DNA of 64,000 nt from the NCBI GenBank assembly GCA_021904315.1, contig CM038918.1, forward strand, positions 19,219,303 to 19,283,302, read 5' to 3'. The notes below the pieces were generated by a model, which did no database searches, was not told the origin of the DNA, and saw nothing but the letters and a program-made list of their open reading frames with translations. Of the stretch, positions 57,165 through 64,000 are shown one piece after another. Position 1 is the first letter of the stretch, and every line of letters begins with the position of its first letter. Source of the DNA: Sphagnum magellanicum. Lineage: Eukaryota > Streptophyta > Sphagnopsida > Sphagnales > Sphagnaceae. The position numbers and the translations under genes are program-made.

Positions 57165-59575
57165 GCATGTGTAAATAGAACCCATGTAAATTATGAGGTG
57201 AACTATCTATACATAATTTACATATGTATTAACATGTAATATTTTTGGGGTGTAGATTTTGGACATTCATGTAATCTTGTGGTAAACATGTGGTACAACA
57301 ATGTACAGTATAATTTACATGGGTCACATTTTGGTACATTTTACTTTACTTTAAGTACTATCTTGTACCAAGTGACTATAATTATTGCAACATTACATTG
57401 TTGTTCTTTCTTGCAAGATGTATTGACATTCTAAAATTGGGGAATAATTTAGGTAGTTGAGAAAGCATGAGAATGAAATAATAGTCTTACTAATTGAAGT
57501 AGCTCATGTGATGTTGTAAAAGAAACTAGATGCCATTTTGTTGTTGTGTGAATAATTTGCATCTAGTAGAACAAATGAAGGGTGTAGTAGAAATATGAAT
57601 ACTTGTGCAACATTATTACATGTTTTAAGATGGCAGCCAATAGTTGATCAAAGTGATTTGGGTGTTGGTCAAATTTACTTACTAGCGTAGATTGGACTTC
57701 AATTCAATGAATCAATTAAATGGATTGGACTTCAATTCATTTATATTAGTTCAAGTAATTAATTAATTTAATGCCATTCACCAATTTGGTGATTAATTGA
57801 AGTTGATTTCACCTAATTGAAATCACTTTCAAATCACTAGTGAATTCACCAAATTAAATGATTAATTTAGTCAATCACCCAACCCACCAAATCAATTGAA
57901 TAAATTAATTGAATTGAATTCAAAAATGATTTTCACGAAAATGAGTATTAAGTGAATTAATCATTTGATTAGGTGAATTAATGATTAATTGAAGTCTAGA
58001 CAATTCACTTCATTTATAATATGATTTGGACATCAATTATCTGAATTAATTTTTAAATTGAAACTCCTAATATGATTAAAATTCTTTCTACACTTAAGGC
58101 ACTAAAAAATCTTTAGATTGTGACCAGATGACTATATTCATCTTTCACCCAAAGTATCCCTAATGAAACCTCCTATTGAACTAAACCCACATTCCCAAGC
58201 TTGTAGTTCCTATTAATTCATAAAGATTTTATTTTAAATTCCAAATGTTTAGGTTTTTTGTAGTTGGATTATCCATAGGAAAGAGTGAAAAATCACCTCA
58301 TTTTTTACTAACAAATTGATGATTGCCAATTGCAACAACCTTAAATAACATTAATCTTTTAACTCAAAACCACATTGTTGAAATAGTCACATTGGGCTAT
58401 AAAAAACATTAAGTTCTAATTGTAAACATCAATGTTTGAACAAAAGTCATCTAGTTAACCCTTTCCTAAAAATAAAAACCCCTTATACTCAATATCAGTT
58501 TGCCCAATATGCTAATATGGTGTTCCTAAATAGGTATGCCAACGTTGAAGTTGCCTAGTATATAATTGTTTTATGTAATATACATCACATCTATGTGCAA
58601 ATTATGTACATAGGGCATGACCCATAAAAACACATGCATATACAAATTCAAACTCATATATAATATTAATAAGATTGGGACTTGACTTCAATTTTATCAT
58701 CATAGATTTTCATTTTCTATTTTATCTTTATTAACATAACCTAATTGGATACACCATTGGGTACTTTTGGAAAATTTTACATGTGCATTTGGATGGTGAT
58801 GGAGGGGAATACCTCTCATTTAGTTCCACTCATCTTGAGATTATTTCCCAACTAACCTACCTTGATAATAACCATGATTCTTTCGCATATGTGGTAGCTA
58901 ATTTACTCTACTTCGAATTGTAATTTGCAAAATTGAACTTTGATGAAATATAAAGGACATGTGATGTGGAAAACCCACCTGAATTTGCAAAGACAAACAT
59001 GACTTTTCTATAGTTGAAAATTTGAAAGACAATATCAATATGTGCAAAAACATTTAAATTATTGTACAAATTCTTAATTTGTAGAACCATATTCCTGTAA
59101 CAAACAAGTTATTTTTCAATGTTTGCTTGATCCTGTACATTTCGAAAAAACTTGTCACGGATTTTTCAAAAACCCATCATGATTTCTTTATTTTTGTCTT
59201 ACCTATTCCCTAGTCATTATAGGTCCAAAACAATTCCTAAACAATGCATAAAATTATGCATAAAATAACATTAATCATTTATTATAGTAACAATTTGGTA
59301 GAGAGTGCTTTGAAAAGGTCCAAGGGGTGGATCTAAATACTTTCTAAAGTAAAGACACTTTGAAAAAGCAGTCCCTATGTACTTGATTCCTTGTTTGAAT
59401 GCTTGGTGAATTTAGTGTTTAGTTTAAGAGCTTTTAAAACATCATAAGAAATAGAAAATGTTTTGAAAAGGTCTAGATGGTAATAGATTTCAGTGCTTTC
59501 TAAACTCTAAGGACCTTTTTAAAAATGATTATTTATTCCTGACTTGTCATGATTAGTTTTTTATAAAATAAGATA
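57165..59575. other. AT-rich desert with a cryptically simple patch
   Basis: No gene. From about 57690 to 58050 the sequence is built almost wholly from overlapping AATTGAA, GATTAATT and TTCAATT words with no fixed period. Confidence 0.5.
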
Positions 59576-59659
59576 GTCAATTTGGCCATGTTTATAATTT
59601 CACTTTCATGGTTGTTGGGTTGCATTAAGTTGACTAGGATTGTGTGGTTGTTTTGGGTA

Positions 59660-60065
59660 GTTGGTGTTTTTTACAACATTCAAATTGAGGAATCCAAGCA
59701 TTCCAATGATGTTTATGAAGTTTCATCACTTGAAACCATGGTTTGCCAAGCATCTAAAGGAGTGGAACACCTACTATCATAAGTATCACACAAAATTCAA
59801 TGATTTAAGGCTTGGCTTTAATGCTATGAAGGCAATGGAGAAGGATGTCCACAAGCAATATGCATGTTCTAGTGAGGGCGTATGTAGACTGGAGGTGAAT
59901 AGTGGGTGTGCTAGTGAGGTCAATTGTGTTGCCCACATTCAAACATATGATACATTTACCTCACTGTTGAGTTCAATTTTGTAAAGTTCCATAAGAGGGG
60001 TTGTATCATGGGTGAATGCAACATGTGTGGCATCCACATGTTGAAGGTATGTCCAACATAGTTGT
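59660..60065 (+). pseudogene. Transposase-like fragment of an unclassified family
   Basis: One frame reads KPWFAKHLKEWNTYYHKYHT and KFNDLRLGFNAMK, then Cys-rich QYACSSEGVCR; near 59968 another frame continues VKFHKRGCIMGECNMCGIHM and LKVCP. From memory, the W-N-T-x-x-x-x-Y-H plus GECxxCGxxxLxxCP pattern belongs to a repeated protein family in genomes of seedless plants and algae that is probably a DNA-transposon product, but I cannot name the family. It has at least one frame change and no terminal repeats were found. Confidence 0.4.
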
Positions 60066-60179
60066 TTACTATTGAAATGACATAGTGGTGCAATATTGGG
60101 CACCAAATGGTGGGTAAAAATGCTAATGGTGAGAACAAAAAGGTTAATAGGGTTATTGGTAGAAATGAAATTTAAATTC

Positions 60180-61435
60180 CTACCTAACATTTCACATTAC
60201 TATAACAACATATTTGCATTTCACATGCCTATGTTCACTAATTATATTTTAAGTTTGAACAAACTTAATAATAACATTCATTCCAACATCAGATTCATGG
60301 TTATTACATGTAATCATAATCTACATTTCAGAATACATTATAAAAAGTTCCAAAAACAATATTATAATTAATTTCATCATAATCTGACATTATGGGAAAT
60401 TCACACAAAAGATGAACATAGAATGCACTATAAAAGTCTTTGCTTCTTTGTATTATTCAAAACATGAGTCCAAATTACATGTAATCCCGTGTTTTGTTGA
60501 AGAAAATCCCAAAACAACAATTAAAATATGTGCTATATCAAAACAAAGTTTGTGGTTTTCTACTACAAGTACCTTTGGCTCTTCCTATTCTTTTCTTTAA
60601 AAAAACTCCAACTCATCTTCTTCTCCTCCTTTTGTTTTCCAAAACTTTGCCTCTTTTGAACCATCCCAAGTCACATCATTATGATCCAAAACAGCAAGAA
60701 TTCAAAATTCAAACTAACAAAAGTTCCCTAATTAGTCTTTATCCTAACGGCCTTGTTCATCTCGAATCACATACTCAGCTTACCCCCTTAACATTACCCC
60801 TTCTATACTTTTGATTATTGTCTACGAAATCTTTTTAAAATAACATAAATGAAATGTAATATTCTATATCCTTGTAAACATTTGTTTCCCCTACCACAAT
60901 ATTGTAATCCTAATCTACACAAAAACTAATGGTTTTATATCTATGTTTTGTTTTATAGTTTTGATCTCGGCCCCACTAATTCAATTTGTGGTTCAATGTC
61001 TAAATATCTTGGATATCTCTTCTTTTGGTGCTAAAAAAGCCTCCACCTTTTCTTATTCCTGAGTTCCTTTTAATTCTTTTTCTTGTTGACCCCTTCCTTT
61101 AAGGTCTTGTGGTATCTTTGGTTGTACCTCCTTGTCCTGAACTATTCCATTTCAAAGGTCCTATTATTCCTCAATTTGTACTTCATCCTCGTGAACTATC
61201 CCATTGGGCCTTACTTTTGTCTCTTCATCCTAATTCGATACCTCTATACTTGTTAAATTGCCACAAATGAAATCTGGAATTGTTTTTTTATAAGCTTCCA
61301 ACTTGAATTTTTTCATTAGCACTATGTTGAGCCAATTTTTTCTCCAACTCCTTTGTATTAAAAATTCAAGCCATGATCCCTAATATAAGTCATACGACAA
61401 TACCTGTCAATTATCACATAATCTAGTCACAACCT
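60180..61435. other. Intergenic AT-rich sequence
   Basis: No gene or repeat recognised. Confidence 0.45.
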
Positions 61436-61439
61436 GTCA

Positions 61440-62690
61440 CACTAATTGTACCAAGTAAAACCAATATGATACCTACTTCAACATACCCAATGTGGTATAA
61501 TGTCATACCCCATTTTGTGCCTTTAAATCTTAATTTGTATCCAACTTCTCAAACTAAAGCAAAAGGACTTGATTCCTCGATCTTTAGGAATTATACACGT
61601 TATGTACCTAGGAATGTGTACCCAGTAATTGAACAACCTATTTTACCACTAACATATATACCAAACTTTGTTGGAAATCAATTTCATACAATGGTTCAAC
61701 TAGTGACTAGCAAGGACATGCAACCTATTCAACAACCTATTACTGCATCAATGCTAACCATTGTACATGTTACTACTAGTTTACCAACTTATGTACTAAA
61801 GGTTCTGATCACTAACCACCGAAAGGAAAACAACCTAGAAACTCACTTGGAAGAAATTCACCCAGAAGAGATCCACCTAGAGAACCACCTTTTAATCCAC
61901 CTATTGGATCTTTTGGATGGCCAACACTTAACCCACGCATGTTTATACCACCATGGTATCAACCACTTGTTGTGTAACATGTACCAAAACTAGTAACCAA
62001 GCTGCCATAGAGGAAACTACAATATCCAACCGATGTCAAAGACACTAATCCAGATGCTCACATTAGAGTATTCAAGAAGGCCATTAAAGCTAATGGTGAA
62101 ACAATGGAAGCTAACATCATCAACCTATTTAGTTTTACTTTCAAAAATAATATCTCTAAATGGGGAGAAAATTACATTCGAAACATCCAAATTGCACTTT
62201 TAAAAAGTTGGAACAAGCATTTTGCAAGCGAGTCATAACAATGAAAAATGATGAAGAGGTTTATATGCAATTATGAAACATACAACAACAAATCGCCAAA
62301 CGTGTTGAGGTTTATTATGAACACTTGTTGAAATTAACTAACTATCTACAAGTTAAAGCAACAAATGTTTTTCTCACCACTATTTTCAGGGCAAGTTTTT
62401 ATTACCTCACCTAAGATTAGCAACTGAAGGTATGAAAAGAAATACCTCAATTAAGCGCAAGGAAACTGTTGTAATATGTTAAGAAAGTGGACATGTTAAT
62501 ATGATTATAATGTTTTACTAACCACACTGGAAGCTAATGCAAGATTTAAACCTATAGTACCTATTGTGATAGTTAAATTAGCATTAACTTGTACCAATTA
62601 TGGTAAAATTGGTCATGTAGTGGAAACTTGTCATAACAAAAAAAAAAAAATGCCAGTTGAACTTTTGAGGTCCCCACAACTAATTAATAT
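61440..62690 (+). mobile_element. Ty3/gypsy gag relic
   Basis: A Pro/Thr/Ile-rich leader region (61466-61990) is followed by a gag core at about 62030-62400 and a zinc-knuckle remnant near 62585-62640. The order and wording parallel the gag of the relic at 47045, so both come from the same gypsy lineage. No pol or LTR is seen; old, with numerous breaks. Confidence 0.6.
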
Positions 62691-62885
62691 GATATGAGTC
62701 ATAAATATACTACCATATAGCCTTGTATATACCCACCACTTAGTTAGAATTACATGACTCGGCCCTTTCCCCCCCCCCCCCCCGCCCCCCCATTAAGAGA
62801 ATCACACTAATGCCCACTTTACACAAGGAGTCAAGGCCAAGGATCAACTCATATCAAGCATTCATATTGGTGCCAAAGCGGAAAT
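62691..62885. other. C-rich tract and flank
   Basis: C15, one G, then C7 at about 62768-62791, flanked by ordinary sequence. Confidence 0.5.
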
Positions 62886-62888
62886 CAG

Positions 62889-63203
62889 CCCCACCGGCTT
62901 TACACTAGAGTCTAGGAGTCAAGGCTGAAGTAGAAAAAGTCTTTTCAATCTGCCCCAAGTTACTAATAAATGCTGGACTTTATGGCCTTGTGTTGGCACC
63001 AAGGCTAAATAAGGATAGCTATTAGCAACGAATTTGGGAAGCCAATTTGCAACCCTTGGGGCCAATGTTCCAGTATTTATTAATATCCTGACATCAATGT
63101 TCTAACATATTTATTAGAAAGTTGGGGCCAAAGAACAAGCCAAAAATGCTCAAAGTTGGCCCCTAGTTTTTTCAGCCCTGACTCCTAGTCTAAAGCTGGC
63201 CTC
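62889..63203. repeat. Fold-back element of about 315 bp
   Basis: Outer arms 62896-62930 (GGCTTTACACTAG..GGAGTCAAGGCTGAA) and 63170-63200 (TTCAGCCCTGACTCCTAG..AAAGC) are imperfect inverted repeats. Inner arms GCCCCAAGTTACTAATAAAT at 62952-62971 and TTTATTAGAAAGTTGGGGC near 63109-63127 are too. The whole would fold into a long hairpin with a loop of about 130 bases. No coding sequence. It may be a MITE or a hairpin RNA source. Confidence 0.55.
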
Positions 63204-64000
63204 ACATAACATATCTTGGCAAGTTCTATCATTTTCAGAAATGATAAAATCTATTTTGAAAAATCTTTTCCAAAAGGCAAAAGTGCTGTGAAAGAGAACA
63301 GAGAAATTTAATTAGAATATTCAGGGATGTTAAATTTCCCAACATGGGAACCAGAATTTTTCTTCTAGCAAACCAGCAAATTGTACCCCCCAAAAAATCA
63401 AAAGATGAATATTTTGTCACAGATTCTTGCAAATTTCGCCAAATTTGATCACATCCCCAAAAAAAGAGTTTGCCAGATTTAGACAAGTCCACAGTATTAA
63501 GGCAGGTATAGGGTTTCTACCAGAATTTCTACTGTTTTGAGAGTTTTCTAAGAACTTGTCACCATGAATGGTAAATCCTTTTTGGAGTGATCATCACTAG
63601 ATGATATATCCTAGTGCTAAATCACCAAAATGAAAAAAAAGAAAAGAAAAATAAGGGGAAGAAAAAAAAAAAAGAGGCTGATGGGGAACCTTCAAAAAAA
63701 ATTTAAATCATTGGACACTTGACATTTTGAAATTGCTATGGTAGGTACTATGGGACATGCAAAACTACTTGAGAGAGCCAATAAAATATGGGGTAAAGAA
63801 AAATGGGCATATTATGATCTAATCTGGGAATTATAGGTAGGGCGCTCGTAGGAAGGGCTATTAAAAGTCCAGGCCAAAGATAGTGGCAGCCAATTTGGAT
63901 AGTAGCGTCATGGGGTGAAAAGGGCCTCACTTTTTTCTCTGGTGGGTTTGGGGGCGGGGGAAAGGGGGCAGAGTTTTGGGGCACAGAAGAGAAGATTGTT
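63204..64000. other. Intergenic end of the window
   Basis: No gene. GAGCCAATAAAAT at 63775-63787 repeats the motif at 12773 and 18900. A G-quadruplex-capable run, GGG-TTT-GGGGG-C-GGGGG-AAA-GGGGG, lies at 63944-63968. Confidence 0.5.

Noticed and set aside
1-64000. CRISPR arrays, bacterial operons, ribosomal RNA
   Set aside because: No regular short-repeat/spacer array, no Shine-Dalgarno-led gene series and no rRNA-like sequence; splice signals and repeats show a eukaryotic nuclear genome.

Overview
The window is a piece of a large, repeat-rich plant nuclear genome. Evidence for a plant: germin-like genes with one short intron, XH-domain and SUVR-type SET-domain genes, plant F-box/kelch sequence, decayed PPR repeats, Ty1/copia and Ty3/gypsy relics, a LINE 3' end and a Helitron-type helicase. 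The PPR wording (LFQQM..EGVQPDP, LNACASVVAL) resembles the very large PPR families of ferns, so a fern or other seedless vascular plant is the best guess. That assignment is from memory of the family, not a search. Most of the window is AT-rich intergenic DNA without credible genes.

Layout. 0-8.6 kb: AT-rich desert with a SINE-like head (4.0 kb) and a copia relic (7.1 kb). 8.6-12.5 kb: a tandem segmental duplication (offset about 2.8 kb), each copy carrying a broken PPR fragment. 13.5-16.0 kb, minus strand: a short XH-domain gene (FDM/IDN2-like, coiled coil plus XH) with phase-0 introns, one of them GC-AG. 16.2-19.9 kb: minisatellites, palindromic repeats and a MITE. 20.2-21.4 kb: a LINE 3' fragment next to a second copy of the last XH exon. 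21.4-32 kb: desert with LTR-element remains and a GC-richer patch at 28.3-29.3 kb. 32.1-33.6 kb: a Pif1/Helitron helicase pseudogene.

34.3-39.6 kb is the centre of interest. Two nearly identical germin-like genes stand head to head as a large inverted repeat around a unique spacer and an array of 151-bp units. A third, more diverged copy lies at 52.9-55.4 kb in direct orientation, has one 151-bp unit and has lost the TATA box seen in the other two. All three encode a 248-residue secreted cupin with the complete His-His-Glu-His metal site. Between copies two and three lie an F-box/kelch pseudogene (41.2-42.5 kb), a MITE (43.1-43.4 kb) and a gypsy relic with an internal insertion (47.0-51.6 kb). 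After copy three comes a decayed SUVR-type histone methyltransferase gene (55.8-57.2 kb), then desert with an unclassified transposase-like fragment (59.6 kb), a second gypsy gag relic (61.4 kb) and a fold-back element (62.9 kb).

Functionally, the genes that look usable are the germin-like copies (apoplastic cupins) and possibly the XH gene, whose family acts in RNA-directed DNA methylation. The remainder are relics. I could run no alignments or searches; exon joins rest on splice signals, reading phase and family resemblance read by eye.
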